The notes: a model not told the origin generated them from the letters alone. A stretch of 64,000 nt of DNA from Ascaphus truei (GCA_036426205.1 CM071574.1:12468892-12532891); one strand, 5' to 3'; shown: positions 11,481 through 23,495, numbered from the stretch's first letter. Numbers and translations: made by a program.

Positions 11481-12535
11481 TAATCTAATTGGCTTGGACT
11501 CCCAGCGCATAGAATGACTAACTGCCGTATATATGTTTAAAGGTTCAGATTTGGATTGAGCACTGTGATTGGGATTTATGCCCCAAACCACCGATATTGC
11601 TTACAAAGTTGCCTGGTGCATTGCTCTTGGTTACTAATATGTGGCCTATCTACCCCACAACACTGTTTCCATTTCCTGTCTGATTTATTTTTCTCAAAGC
11701 CCAGCATTTTAAAACATGTTATAGTTTCAGTTGAGTAATCAACTCTCATAAATCATGTCCCAGTGCCGAAATCATTTGCACATCATTTAAGGACTGTTTG
11801 CTTTGAAACACTCACCTCAGGTCCTTTCACATAGCCTCTCTCTAAAGATTTGTATTTGTTTTGTTCTCTTTGCTTTAAAAGTCCTGGGTAAAATTCATTG
11901 CAGTTGTTTGAAGATTAATAAAATAAAATGCATATTTATTCAGCTGAGACTGGAAAGGCCTTGTTAAGATGATCATATAGTTATCCCCTGGGCATGATAT
12001 AATATAAAATGTCTATCTTAATGTCTCCATAGGATTGTTCAAAACAGCACTGAAAGGCGTAAGTTGAAGGAAGTGCTCACAAATAGGGGTTCTATAAACA
12101 TTCATCTTTTATTGTAAAGAAGTGAACCACATTTATAGCATAAACAGTTATTGTCGATATATTGTCCTTTAGTTTAGAGAAAATCGAGGAAAAATAGATC
12201 AAAAGCAATAACGAGAAACGATAGATTACAATTAACCTGACACACTTTTTTTTATACAGTATCTAAACATTGTATTAAGGTAACTGAAATTCTAGTGTTT
12301 GTTCTTACTGTCAGACATATTTTGTATAACTGTGAGGTGTTTTATTTGGCTATACAGAAGCTTTGTATACACTCAGACGGATACTCTGAGGCTTATGGCT
12401 GACACTATAAATGTTTCCAAATGTCTTATTTATCCTTACATTATATAAATTATGGTGTGTAAAAAAATAAAAAAAGGGACAAAACCCTCCACTGTACAAG
12501 TGTACAGCAAATAAAAATATCACTTGTGAGCACAT
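11481..12535. other. Unique intron
   Basis: No gene or repeat recognised. Confidence 0.5.
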
Positions 12536-12790
12536 TCACATGTCTCAGACAGGTCTGCAACCCTGCTTTTCCCCATTATCTCTTAGCATACAGTGCTTCC
12601 ACTGCAGCTAGGGATTCTGGGAAATGACATGCAAATGAGGACACATACTTCACATCCATTTTAGCATGCTTTTGCCTGCCGCATTACACAGCTTTTCAGC
12701 ACAGTCTGGGTTAAAGAAGTACATAGGCAGTGACCCTACTCACAGACAGCCATTTCGACCTTTCATCCTTGACATTCTTAGTTGATACTT
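12536..12790 (-). mobile_element. Interspersed element, copy 2 (reverse)
   Basis: Reverse-strand copy of the element at 2072-2454. Its core (12536-12640) keeps the octamer ATTTGCAT and the TTTCCCAGAATCCCT block. The part to the right matches the upstream half of copy 1 with more divergence (for example the TGTGAGTAGG stretch). No long direct repeats are evident at its ends. Confidence 0.65.
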
Positions 12791-13670
12791 GGTACTAGGC
12801 CTATAAGCAGTTTTCCCTTTTCCTAGAGCTGTTTGACTTACTGTATCTGTGCAACTATTGTGATAGAATTTCTCCCAATAAACTGTTTATTACCTTGGTT
12901 TATCTCTTACTCTCCTCCCTGCTATTCATATTCATCCTTACATAACCTTGCAATGTGAGCTACCCTCAATGCTCCTGGGTAGGGATGGGAAAAACGATCC
13001 CAGTACCAATGTGGGAATAAACTGAGTGAGTGTTTGCCGGATAGTTGTTAGTTTGCAGTGATTTTTATTTTGGGACCAGATCTGATCAGTTACCCGGGGG
13101 TTAGTTCTCAAAGACTATAGTTAAGCAATTTTCCAGCAATGTTCTTAAATCGGTATCTTGATTGCAGATGATGTAATGGTGAAATTAAAAGCCAGAAAAA
13201 GTGTAGCTAGGGAATCTTATGGGTCTGAGCCATTTTATTTTCATTAAAGCACAAATCATTCCACCCTTACAGTAACTGCATTCAACATCTTATAGGATTT
13301 ATATATCTAATTGTGTCTAATTGTTTTAATAGAATCCTCTATTTATAAGAGGGTGGGTATACTGTATGTATATTTACACTCCAGGTGTATAAAGTGCTTA
13401 TAAAAGTAATATTACCCCTGTACAGTAGGTGTACTGCATTTAGTACAATACAATGATTAAAGAAAATGTTGGTTGGTGGGTTTTTTAGTGGGAGAATAAG
13501 GAGAATCTTTAAATATGTATAGCTAAATATTCTGGGACTGAGATGACCTTTTCTTTATCCAGAAAATTTGTAGGGAAAGAAGTGAGAAATGAGTTGGGGT
13601 AGGAATGTATATTTAACCTTATTTCTCTTTCAAATACAATGAATTACAGGTTTTGAAAAATTCGAACAGC
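12791..13670. other. Unique intron
   Basis: No gene or element recognised. TAGGGATGGGAAAAACGATC near 12982 could be one decayed hAT-type end, without a partner. Confidence 0.4.
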
Positions 13671-14066
13671 TTGAGTGGCCAACTCCAATCCTCAAGGGCC
13701 ACCAACAGGTCAGGTTTTAAGGATTTTCGTGCTTCAGCACAGGTGGCTCAATCAGTGGTTTGTGGGACTAGTGAAACCAGTCCCCACCAGCTGGGTTTTG
13801 AGCAGGGGGTTTGAACTCATTTATATTGTTTTGCACGTTATTGAATCACGTCACAAAGTTTTATAATCATTCGATTTTATTATTAACTCACTGTATAACA
13901 CAAGAGCACACTAATAGAGCTAGCGCCGTTTCTTTCACCTTCACTTTGCATCAATCAGTGGTTCTGTCATTGATTGAGCCACTGATTGAGCCACCTGTGC
14001 TGAAGCAGGGATATCCATAAAAGCTGGCCTGTTAGTGGCCTTTGAGGATGGAGTTTCAGACCCCTG
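13671..14066. mobile_element. hAT-type foldback MITE, long variant
   Basis: It belongs to a family whose ends read GGCCAACTCCAATCCTCAAG and whose inner arms carry GTGCTGAAGCAGGGATATCC. Both arms are present. The centre (about 13760-13960) is some 200 bases longer than in the typical 170-205-bp copies, either from an insertion or because this copy is less deleted. There is no transposase. Confidence 0.75.
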
Positions 14067-14077
14067 CTGTAGACAAT

Positions 14078-14719
14078 GACACTCAGGGGGAGCCTCGTTC
14101 AATTCCCGGTGTCAGCTCCTTGTGATCTTGGGCAAGTCAATTTGGGGCCTTTGCAGAGAGGTCCGAGAACGAAGTAATCTCCATGATGTCGCCAAAAGTG
14201 GGTATAGGTATGCAGAAAGGTGCGCAAATGTGGCGAGATGGGTATGACATCGGCGTGTTTTTTTGGCGGATATAAAAAAGCGGAGAATCGTTGGCGAGAA
14301 GGTGAAACTCGCATCTGTTCGCCATGTCGAAGAAAACGTGGTATTCCAGGAACAACGTTTACAGATTCTCGCCATTACGGCACACCAGAATGGCGAAGGT
14401 ATCAGCAAAAGTAAACGCCAGAAAAAAACGGCAGATTTATAAATCTATGTCAACAAGGTAATCGGACTTATGTGCATACGGCTAACTAAAACGTGCCAAA
14501 ATTGGCGATTTTATTACCACGGCGAATTTACAGAACGCAACTCTCTGCATAGGCCCCTTTATCTCCATGTATCAAAAAAAAAAACAGATTGTAAGCTCCA
14601 CGGGGCAGGGACTGTGTCTGTAAAAATTCCTATTTGCTGTTTACCGCGCACTATGCTGTAATTGTGAAGGGCTTACAGTCACATTGGGAGAATAGTGCTA
14701 TGTGAAACGTATTATTATT
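14078..14719 (+). mobile_element. tRNA-derived SINE split by a MITE
   Basis: The SINE body shows CCGGTGTCAGCTCCTTGTGA and GGGCAAGTCAATTT up to 14143. It continues at 14558 with TTTATCTCC, AGATTGTAAGCTCCACGGGG, GGGACTGTGTCTGTAAAA and an ATTATTATTA-type 3' tail. The tRNA-like head is missing. The sequence between 14144 and 14557 is a separate element. Confidence 0.8.
14144..14557. mobile_element. 414-bp MITE inserted in the SINE
   Basis: The ends GGGGCCTTTGCAGAGAG and, reverse-complemented, GGGGCCTATGCAGAGAG are inverted repeats with one mismatch. TTT flanks both sides (14141-14143 and 14558-14560), giving a 3-bp target duplication. Removing the element restores a continuous SINE. The end and duplication size suggest a PIF/Harbinger-type MITE. 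Reverse-strand frames up to 98 codons inside it have no resemblance to transposase. Confidence 0.8.
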
Positions 14720-15436
14720 ACATGTACAGTATGTAAAGTTTACTACATCCTCTAAGTTGATCTCTACAAAACAAATGCAGATTCAGCAGAAAATGATATT
14801 CAGATTTGTAGGGATGATTGCTACCTATTCACCCATCTCTATAATGCTGTACAATTTAAGCACAATAAATATCTGCCTTGAATAAAAAGAGGCATAATGA
14901 CATGGGTAAAGTACTACCACAAAACTACATTTACATTCCCTTAGATATTATTTTTCATAGACAATGTGTCACTGTACAGACTACTTTATCTAGAGAAGGA
15001 GCAATATCCTTGCATGGAATTTTTTGAAACACATTATACAACAGGTGAACATGAAGTTAGTTTGGTAACGGCAACACCTGCAGTGGTTTATAAAAGCTGA
15101 TTTGAATCTGACTGTCACAAATGAGTAAAGATAACTGCTGCTGGAATGAATTTACTTTGTGTATGCGACGCACATCATTCAGAAATGCCTCAGTAAGAGA
15201 TTTTATTTTGTGTTTTTGGAACGAGTTCATTTTTGTGCGTTCACTTGAATGTTTATTTTTCTGTGATTTGAATTTAATTAATGACGATAGGGAACAGCTG
15301 TGAGGAGGAAACTGTGGGCACTGAAGAACTCTGCTGATTTGGGATTTTGGGAGATATTTAAAAAGGGACAGACTGCTGTACCTTTCAATGCAGGACAGGT
15401 CAAGTGAAATACAAAGGTGACAATGAATCTCTACAC
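14720..15436. other. Unique intron
   Basis: Nothing recognised. The reverse frame at 15057-15473 (138 codons) runs into the neighbouring MITE and has no family resemblance. Confidence 0.5.
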
Positions 15437-15630
15437 CAGGGGCTTGCCGACTCCAATCCTCAAGGGCCACCAACAGGTCAGGTTTTCAGGCTATCCCTGC
15501 TTCAGCACAGGTGGCACAATCAGTGTCTCTGTCATTATGACTGAGCCACTGGACTGAGCTTGAACCTGTGCTGAAGCAGGGGTATTCTGACCTACTGGTG
15601 GCCCTTGAGGACTGGAGTTGGCCACCCCTG
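15437..15630. mobile_element. hAT-type foldback MITE with target duplication
   Basis: 194 bp beginning CAGGGGCTTGCCGACTCC and ending GGAGTTGGCCACCCCTG. It is flanked by CTCTACAC (15429-15436) and ATCTACAC (15631-15638), an 8-bp duplication with one mismatch, the size hAT transposases make. This copy fixes the ends of the whole family. Confidence 0.88.
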
Positions 15631-15676
15631 ATCTACACCTATATACCTTGTATGCTCTGTTAGATAATCTCTTATA

Positions 15677-15876
15677 CAAGTTGTGGGCAACCCCAGTCCT
15701 CAAGGGCCACCAACAGGTCAGGTTTTCAGAACACGTGGCTAAATCAGTGGCCCAGTTAAAAGCGCATGTGCCTATATCAGTGGCTCAGTCATTGACTGAG
15801 CCACTTGTGCTGAAGCCGGGATATCCTGAAACCCTGTCCTGTTGGTGGCCCTAGAAGACTGGCGGTTGCCACCCCT
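15677..15876. mobile_element. hAT-type foldback MITE
   Basis: Second family member only about 45 bp from the previous one and in the same orientation. The arms GGGCAACCCCAGTCCTCAAG and GTTGCCACCCCTA are diverged. The flanks no longer show a clear duplication. Confidence 0.8.
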
Positions 15877-16376
15877 AATCTATACACTGTTATACGTATG
15901 TCACATTCCCTAATACCTTTTAGCTTGTTGGATTATGTCACGTTCAGATGTGGGATACTAGCCAAGCAGCAGCTTTTTATATACTATTATCATGACACTT
16001 TCGTATAGTTAACCGTCTTTTTTTTTATTTTTTATGGTTAATGACTAAATATATCTTATCGTAGATTATTCAGTGTTTTATGTAGATCTTTGGTGCTAGG
16101 GAAATTACACATAAAAAAGGTTTCACCTACACTAATATTCTGAACAAATATAATCTTTCTCAACCATAAAAATGTTACTGTGAACAATGAAAGGGCAAAT
16201 TAATTCTTTATATATGATCTACATGACTAATTAATAAAATGTATAACATGATTTGCTTGCTTGAGAAACGGGTATTTTGCTTGCTATCCTATGCATGGTA
16301 ATATTACTATGAAACATACAAATAATAGGAATATGTAACACATGGCACCAATTTACCTGCAAATACTAAAGGAAGA
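15877..16376. other. Unique intron
   Basis: AT-rich, with no gene or element recognised. Confidence 0.5.
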
Positions 16377-17262
16377 AGTGCATTTTGATACTACTGTACT
16401 TTCAGGAGTGAGCACATTTTATGAAGATATAATATCCGACGGGTGGTGCTTAGATGGGAATGGAAAGAGGGTTGATGTGAACTGAACGAGCAAATTAATT
16501 TAGGATACTGTAATCGTGAAGTGTTTTGAGTCCCATCGGGAAAAAAGCGCTATATGAAATAAAGTTATTATTATTTAATATCCCGGCGCTGAAAAGGGGC
16601 TTTTGCTTTACTCTCCAGCAAAAACCCTATTTCAGGATCTGGCCTCAGAAAGATTTGCCAAAACTGAGAGTTTTCAGTAGATGTGTGGGGTTTTGTTTTG
16701 CTAAATATATGCTAATTTTCAAGCAATGGGAAATTTTGGGACTTTGGCGAAAGTCACCCCCAAAAATTAGCAAACCACTTTTGGACACATTCTCACATCT
16801 TTAATCCTAAATTAATATGCTCATTCAGTTCACATCAACCCTCTTTCCATTTCCATCTAAGCACCACCCCTCGGATATTATATCTTCATAAAATGTGCTC
16901 ACTCCTGAAAGAGCAAAGGAATGCAAGCAGGCACACGGTCTTTCTAAAGGTGCAGTTTATTGTGCCACCAAAGGTCCAACGTTTAGGCAAATAGATTGCC
17001 TTTATCAAGGAGAGGGCCCTCTCCATGATAAAGGCAATCTATTTGCCGAAATGTTGGACCTTTGGTGGCCCAATAAACTGCACCTTTAGAAAGACTGTGT
17101 GCCTGCTCCAATTCCTTTGCTCGAGTACTTCTGGGATGTCTGGACCTCCCTGGATACAGCGCACCGGCAGATAAGTATCTCCCTCCAGCACCTACCAGCG
17201 GTGTGCATGTGCTTCTATATATGACTCACTCCTGAAAGTACAGTAGTATCAAAATGCCACTG
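16377..17262. repeat. Large palindrome interrupted by a second palindrome
   Basis: The left arm (16377-16507) is matched in reverse by 16802-16911 and then 17239-17262. The break in the right arm is exactly the 313-bp insertion at 16912-17224. The spacer contains a SINE 3' end (about 16508-16578, AAGCGCTATATGAAATAAAG) and 220 bp of other sequence. The arms are about 130 bp and highly similar. Confidence 0.85.
16912..17224. mobile_element. Foldback insertion with 14-bp target duplication
   Basis: CTCACTCCTGAAAG lies on both sides (16898-16911 and 17225-17238). The left two-thirds is a palindrome centred at 17016/17017 (GGAGAGGGCCCTCTCC at the centre) with arms 16911-17016 and 17017-17122 and no spacer. 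Each arm contains a CAAATAGATTGCC and AATAAACTGCACCTTT-type retroposon tail, one in each orientation. The duplication length points to LINE-type target-primed insertion. Confidence 0.85.
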
Positions 17263-17556
17263 ACACTGTAAACAATAACACGCAGTTTCAAGCAGGGGAA
17301 CCTATTTCAGTTGCCCGTGCATCACTTTACTTCCCAGTGCATCAAAAACATAGATAGTAAGCTCTATTGGACAGGGACAGTGTCTGTAAAAATTCCTAAA
17401 TGCTGCACTATCCCTGTCCAATAGAGCTTACTATCTATGTTTTTGATGCACTGGGAAGTAAAGTGACTTGTGCAAGGTCACAAGGAGTTGACACCGGGCA
17501 ACTGAAATAGGTTCCCCTGCTTGAAACTGTGTGTCATTGTTTACAGAGTCAGTGGC
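17256..17556. repeat. SINE inverted duplication
   Basis: Two copies of the tRNA-derived SINE lie head to head, with arms at 17256-17382 and 17406-17556 and a spacer of 23 bases. The right (reverse) copy is longer and continues into a tRNA-like head (about 17546-17580, GGCTCAGTGAGTAAAG on the reverse strand). The left copy lacks 29 bases corresponding to GTGTCAACTCCTTGTGACC and neighbours. Both carry ACATAGATAGTAAGCTCTAT. Confidence 0.85.
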
Positions 17557-17580
17557 TTTACTCACTGAGCCGCTCCTTCT

Positions 17581-18603
17581 CCCTATTAACGACTTGGTGA
17601 ATCGCCTGCGTGCTTGAGAAAATGTTGCAATTGTTTTGTGGCTGAAAGGGTTTTGCACCTGTATTTAGGACTACATGGGAGGCTATTTGCAGTGTAAGGA
17701 AGGGCTGAGTAATGGAGAGCGTATTACCTGGGGGGCAATATCTGTTGCAGAAACATTATACTTTGAGTAAGTTTATCATAAATATGATAATAAAAGTAAA
17801 AGATAAAAGTTATAGTGTACCTGAGTAATTATATCACTATATCACACATGCCTGGCCTTCTTGATATTAAGGGCAACATTTTCTAAAGGTCAAGACAGCT
17901 GCTTTAAAATCTGACATTATTAAAAACTGGGATTGCAGTATTTTTCTTTAGGAATTAAGAATAATTTTTTTCATAAAATTGTGTTAATACATTAGCTGTA
18001 AATAGCCCTATTGATGCAAATATGTGATATCTCAGAGATAACAGCACTAATCAGCCCTAGTGATACCATTGTGGAGGGGTTGGAGAGATCACAGTTTTCT
18101 ACTATACGGTTATGTAATGGGATTTCTTACAAAACACAAGGGAAGAAAATGATTTATGCTTTCATGCCTGAGGCTACCAATGCAATGCGGAGGAATGTCT
18201 TCAGGCACCAAAAGGTTAACATACAACACAAACACCTATATATAAAAAAAAACAGAAGCTTAATGTCCATTTGTGAAATTATTGAGTCTTTTGTAGTCCA
18301 TGGCTACTAAGGGATTAATATATAAATAGGTTCTACAATGTTAATATTAGGTCGTGTTAAGACCTATTCTACATTGGCTAGTCTGAGAGACAGAGAGGAA
18401 AATGCCGCTTGCGTAGCGGATTTGAACTTGAAAAGTTCGCCCATCGGTAGTAATCCGATTTTGCCACGTATCGGAGTTTAGCGAATAGTATGTGAATTAG
18501 TAATTTGGTGCTCCTTACTCATTTGCATGCTCATTGCCTATGCTGTAGTAAAGTGGCAATCCAAGCACTTTTTAAAAAAGAATTTATTTTAACTTTTTTG
18601 ATT
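17581..18603. other. Unique intron
   Basis: No gene recognised. The forward frame at 18011-18310 (99 codons) has no splice context or similarity I recognise. Confidence 0.45.
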
Positions 18604-18800
18604 GAAGCAGGGTATCTTTGGAGATTTCAGATACTGGGCCCACTGCTTCCGGAGATGCTTACCTCTGTTGGGGGTACCGGTAGCTGCTCTGCTCGGTTCA
18701 CATGATTACGTTTCAAGACTCCAACGCCCTGCGGGCCAATAGGAAGCCGTGATGTCATCAGGTTCGGTTTCCTATTGGCCCGTGTGATGCAGCAATTTTA
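18604..18800 (+). repeat. CCAAT-palindrome repeat, copy 1
   Basis: It contains GATTGAAGCAGGGTATCT and CTGCTTCCGGAGATGCTTAC, then a palindrome at 18732-18782 with arms CGGGCCAATAGGAA and its reverse complement. Related sequence lies at 27147-27370 and 52570-52775, each with GCCAATAGGAAGC-type or TCCTATTGGCC motifs. Class is unknown. Confidence 0.6.
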
Positions 18801-18839
18801 AACCCCAGCTAGCTCAGCCGGAGCAGCTACTGGCAGCCA

Positions 18840-19560
18840 CTGCGGAGTTAGGCTAAGGCCCCGCTCCCTCCGTCAGCACTCCCGCACTGCAGACAGGCGG
18901 GGCGCTGACATACACAGACCGCAATATACGGTCTGTAGGGAGCCGGAGCGGGAGGTGGGCGGGAGTGGGAGGCTTGAGCGGGAGGGGGGCGTGGCTTGAG
19001 CGGAGGGACCTGCTACTCTTCCCCCCCCCCTCCCTCCCTCCACGGGCTCGGGCTGGAGATGGAAGTAATCACAAGCAACACACACACACACTCATACACA
19101 CACGCAGGCACTCTCTCTCTCACACACACACACGCACGCAGGCAGGCACTCGTACACATACACACACAGACAGAGGCAGGCACTCACGCACTCAGGCACA
19201 CACATACACAGATAGGCACTCAGACACACACATACACACACACAGACACGCACTCACGCTGCTTTCCCTCCACACTCCTCCCCGCTCCCTCTCCTCCTCC
19301 TGAAGCCTCCCCTCCTCATTGGCTCACAGCCACACCACGTGACGCGTCGAAGCTAGGGATCACAATTCTCTTGTATCCCCTAGCGGCTGACGTGTCACAG
19401 CGTGTAGTGAGCTGTGCAGCCAGGGGGGACCGGGACCGGCTCGGGAGGATTCCCCTGCTGGGGGGGAAAGCCCGTGCAGCCGCCCGCGCCGCCGGGCGCA
19501 GCGGGTCCCAGCCCTTAGGTATTATCGGAAGCATGGGATCCTCAGAGCTGAAATTAATTT
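18840..19560. repeat. GC-rich block with CA simple repeats
   Basis: A CpG-rich, purine/pyrimidine-skewed stretch with GGGCGG-type motifs, a C run near 19020, and CA/CT simple repeats at about 19078-19256. It ends with CATTGGCTCA and a GCCGCCCGCGCCGCC stretch. Forward frames of 112 and 188 codons across it are low-complexity His/Thr tracts and not genes. It resembles the block at 26061-26990 in composition and may share an origin. Confidence 0.55.
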
Positions 19561-20052
19561 AGCCCCTGCTTCAAACCTGTGTAAAAAATGTCAAATAAAT
19601 ATTTGAAGAAAGAAAAAAGCGCTTGGAATGCTTGTTTAAAACAGACACTGACATCTCACCGTGGTAAAAAGCCGCCTATCATTGCTTTACTGCTGGGGAT
19701 ATCTCTTTAAGTCAATAAATAGGTCAATAAATAAAATTGACGTTAAAAATCGATAACACCGTTTTTTTCCCATTTATCGACCTTCAGTGAAACCAGGCCT
19801 AAGTGTTATCAAAAAGAGAGCAGTAACTCAATTTTAAACCGGTTTGACATTCTTTCCACTAGGATTTTATTCCTGCAATGACCTGGTATCTGTTTATTAT
19901 AGTGTGGGGCAACCTTCCCTAATAAGAGGGCTGCTGGTGCACATACCCCCATTAACAGAAGTAAGGGTCATACAGAACATACGGTATCAAAGAATGTACC
20001 TAAAACCGTACCTGTTGGTGGCTCTTGAGGACTGGAGTTGATCACCCTTGCT
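19561..20052. other. Intron with a hAT-type MITE relic
   Basis: 19900-20052 keeps a decayed left arm (GGGGCAACCTTCCCTAATAA) and a recognisable right arm (CTGTTGGTGGCTCTTGAGGA) of the hAT-type foldback family. The rest is unassigned. Confidence 0.55.
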
Positions 20053-21020
20053 ATAGATAAAAAAAAGTTCTCCTGAACACAAAACAGGACAGGTCATAAG
20101 CAGGGGCTACAATAAAAGTACATTTTGGGATAAAGTTGAAATACTTACATTTGCAAATGAGATATACATAAGTTTCAGTTGGTAAATATACATTTACTGT
20201 ATGCAGTTTTAAAGGCTGGTACCAAAAATATGTTTGAAGTGAACACGAAAAACAGTACTGAGAAATGGCTTTTAGTCAGAATTTCAAGCAAGGTTCTTCA
20301 ATTGATTTCTTGAGTTCATCAGGTTAATATACATAGGGTTGCAGGTGTCCAATGTTTCATCACTATAATGACAATACTGAGCACTTAAGCCATTAGATTG
20401 TCATATTACAGTGAAATTATTGGCCATGTATAAGAATGATCGTTTCTTTTTCATGTTTTGTACTTCAGTGTACCTCATTTGTCTTTTCTTAAGAACTTAC
20501 AGTTTACACAATGGAAGAGAAATCTATCTTCAGCCTCAGTGATATAATATCCCTTCCACAAGTATCCAAAATGACATCACAAGACACTATTCATCTGTAT
20601 AAAAGTTCTCAGCACACTTCCGAAATATGCTTCTATGTGAAACTTTGCCCACCACATCTTTTATGACTTTCTTTGTGATAATCGCACTGTTAAGAATGTT
20701 GCAATTTACTACGCTCTACGAATATCTCAGGAAGTTTATGCAACCAGGAATGTCCTCTTTCAATGTGCTGATACACACTTTACTGAACATGCATATCTCT
20801 GTATCACTCTGCATGTCATAAAGCCATAGTTCTCATAGCGTGGAGAAGTGACGTCGGAGAACGCTGGGATCTCGAGGTGCACCGAGAGGACCGTGTGGTT
20901 GTCGATTGTGATATTTCTCATACACGCTCTAAATATTGCTATTTTTGTGAGTGGGCATTTGTCTAAGTTTATGTCCCATAAATATATATTTTTTACGGTA
21001 ATACAATAGGTGTGCGCCTG
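20053..21020. other. Unique intron
   Basis: Nothing recognised. Confidence 0.5.
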
Positions 21021-21027
21021 TTTCTTT

Positions 21028-21095
<68 letters not shown>
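21021..21095. repeat. CT dinucleotide microsatellite
   Basis: Almost uninterrupted CT repeats over about 60 bases, preceded by TTTC units. They produce an Arg-Glu artefact frame on the reverse strand. Confidence 0.95.
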
Positions 21096-21098
<3 letters not shown>

Positions 21099-22706
21099 AA
21101 ATTGCAAAATATATATATGTTCAAATAACATGCAGCACAAAGAATGCTTTCAAAATGTGTAAAACTGTTTGTATGCAGATTACCACCTTCCTAATCTGGT
21201 TCCATAGCCCAATCACTGTAATTTACATGGTGTTGCTGATAGGTTTGTTGTAAAACACGTTTTGGGGAAGAAAAATGCTGAAGAAAGGGAGCTGGCACAT
21301 TTCAATTCAAATCCTTCACATGCCCAAAAAAAACTGTTTCCACTTGTTGGGAATGCTTCTTTCCTTTGATTTTTTATTTTGTACTTTACACAGGCCAATT
21401 TAATAAAAAATAAACAAAATCCACACTGTAAAATGCACACTCGGAAACAGATTGAAGGATCCATGCCAAATGTTTCAATATGCGAGATAGCCTACTAAGT
21501 AAATGCACTACCGTTTATTCAATTACATTTTACTATTCGTACTGAAATTGTATAAAGTGTAGGTAGAACAAATTTTAAAGTATACAATAATCGGAGGAAT
21601 GTATAGCCTGCTATGAACATTTTAGCTTTTGCTGCTCTTGATTCATTTATTCACTGTGAACCTTTTTTAATGCATTATTTTCTATGACTTTGGGTGTTAT
21701 GATAAACTGATAGGAAGCCTGTTATAATGTATTTCAGTTAGGAAGAGGCACTTGAAAGAAATTGGTTTTGCTATACACATGATGTGAAACAATCAATAGT
21801 ACTTTAGTCTGACAAGCTCTGTCAATATCCATTGTTACAGTTCAGAAAGTCGTTAATGGATAGTTCTTCAAAAACCAATGCTTTCAACACATGTTAAAAG
21901 TACTCAAATGTACCCTGGCAGGAATTAATTATAGGTAAACCCATGGGATTATATACAAATGTTTTTTAAATTGAGAGTGAAATAAAAGTCATAGGAAGGA
22001 CTGCATGCTCCCGTGAGAAATTGGAGAAGCACAGTTGATATGTCCATTTTTATACGGAATAATGCGATGTTCTAATGTGAAGACTTGCTCACACTTTGCA
22101 GACTTTACTTAGGCAGAATGATTTGTCGCTCATTTGCTTTTTGCTTACTACTTTGAATTGCGTTCTACTGCAGAGTAGAAGTGGGCATAAAAGTTCAAAT
22201 CTGCTATGAAAATAGCGTTTCGTCATAAGTTTGGCTTTTTGCAAATTTGGCCTTTAAAGCAGCAAAATGTGAAAAATTATATGGGTTTTAAAAAAATTAA
22301 TCAGTTCAGTAGTATTAGATAATAGAGTACTTACTGCATTTTTAAAAACGTATTATTCAATTCTTAATGCCATTTTTAATGATTTTTTAAAGCATCCTTT
22401 CATTTTTATAGCAGGTTTTGACCCACCTCCACAGCAGTACAAGATATTTGCAACACTTTCCTATTTGTAATAATTTGTTGCCAATATTCCCAGCTGTTTG
22501 AGCTGCAAACTGTAAGAATAGATAATGTTACCTCAGTAATATAAGGATGCATTGTAGCTGCTGAGTCACACTGATTGAAGCAGCCATTATGTTAGTAACA
22601 CCAGGATTTTTACAGATCTATAGCAGGAGCACCAAATGATTGCCAGTTTAGGTAAGAATGTAGAATTATACATTGCACAAAAGAAATCTCAGATTCAGCA
22701 ACTTGG
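21096..22706. other. Unique intron
   Basis: About 1.6 kb of AT-rich sequence with no gene or element recognised. Confidence 0.5.
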
Positions 22707-22714
22707 ATCTAGAG

Positions 22715-23068
22715 CAGGGGTGCGCAAACTTTTCCCCCTGTGCCCCCCTGCCCGCCCCCCCCCCCCCCCCATTTGCATCCCCCTCCTTACATTGTCTTCG
22801 GCGTCAAATGACGCCACAGGGTCACGTGACCTCACGTTGCCATAGCATAGTGAGGTCACATGACCCCGCTGCGTCATTTTACGCCACGATGCCATGGTGA
22901 CGCGTCGCCAGAGACAAGGTAAGGGACGTTGCAGAGGCCTCACACGATCCACCGTCATCTAATTTAAATGCCTTGGGGAAGAGCGCGGGACCTCTGCACC
23001 CCCCTGGAAAACCGCCACACCCCCCCCCCCCTGGAATATCTGGCGCCCTCCCAGTTTGCGCACCCCTG
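22715..23068. mobile_element. hAT-type element, CAGGGGTGCGCAAACTT ends
   Basis: The 354-bp element starts CAGGGGTGCGCAAACTTTT and ends CCAGTTTGCGCACCCCTG. It is flanked by ATCTAGAG (22707-22714) and GTCTAGAG (23069-23076), an 8-bp duplication with one mismatch. The interior is GC-rich with two C runs and GACGCCACAGGGTCACGTGA. A left-end fragment lies at 58187 and a diverged reverse copy at about 47640-47880. There is no transposase. Confidence 0.85.
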
Positions 23069-23076
23069 GTCTAGAG

Positions 23077-23495
23077 AAATGATAGGCAATAAAGTAGGGT
23101 GCTAAGGCAAAAAGGATCTGGTCATAAATCATAAACAGGCAGTAGCCCAGCACACCAAAAACTAGAAAATTCAATAGAATGCAAAAACGGTCATTTAATA
23201 ACCTCAAGAAGTGATCCAAACTTCCAACGTTTCAGTGCTAAATCTTCCCTGATGAAGGTCCAAAATATTGGATGTTTGGATGACTTTACATATACAAATA
23301 AAAAAAGAAGGGATAAAAGGGGGGGGGGATATATTATTGTTGCTTTAAGTAAAAAAAAATAAAAAAAACCTGTTGCAGTTACACCCATCCAGACCCAAAA
23401 AATATGGACGGTGGGAGAGAGAGCGCGCAACCTATTTTACTAGGGTCCCATATTCTCTCTGTTCTCTCTCTCTTTCGCCTCTCTAGCTCACACAG
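23077..23495. other. Intron with a retroposon-tail-like module
   Basis: Near 23226-23290 an AACGTTTCAGTGCTAAATCT block and a CTGATGAAGGTCCAAAATAT block resemble one of the foldback retroposon tails. A G run follows at 23321-23328 and A-rich tracts follow that. No gene. Confidence 0.35.

Noticed and set aside
14099..14408. Overlapping reverse frames of 71-98 codons
   Set aside because: They lie within the 414-bp MITE and do not resemble a transposase.
18965..19562. Forward frames of 112 and 188 codons rich in His and Thr
   Set aside because: Translation of CA/CT simple repeats.
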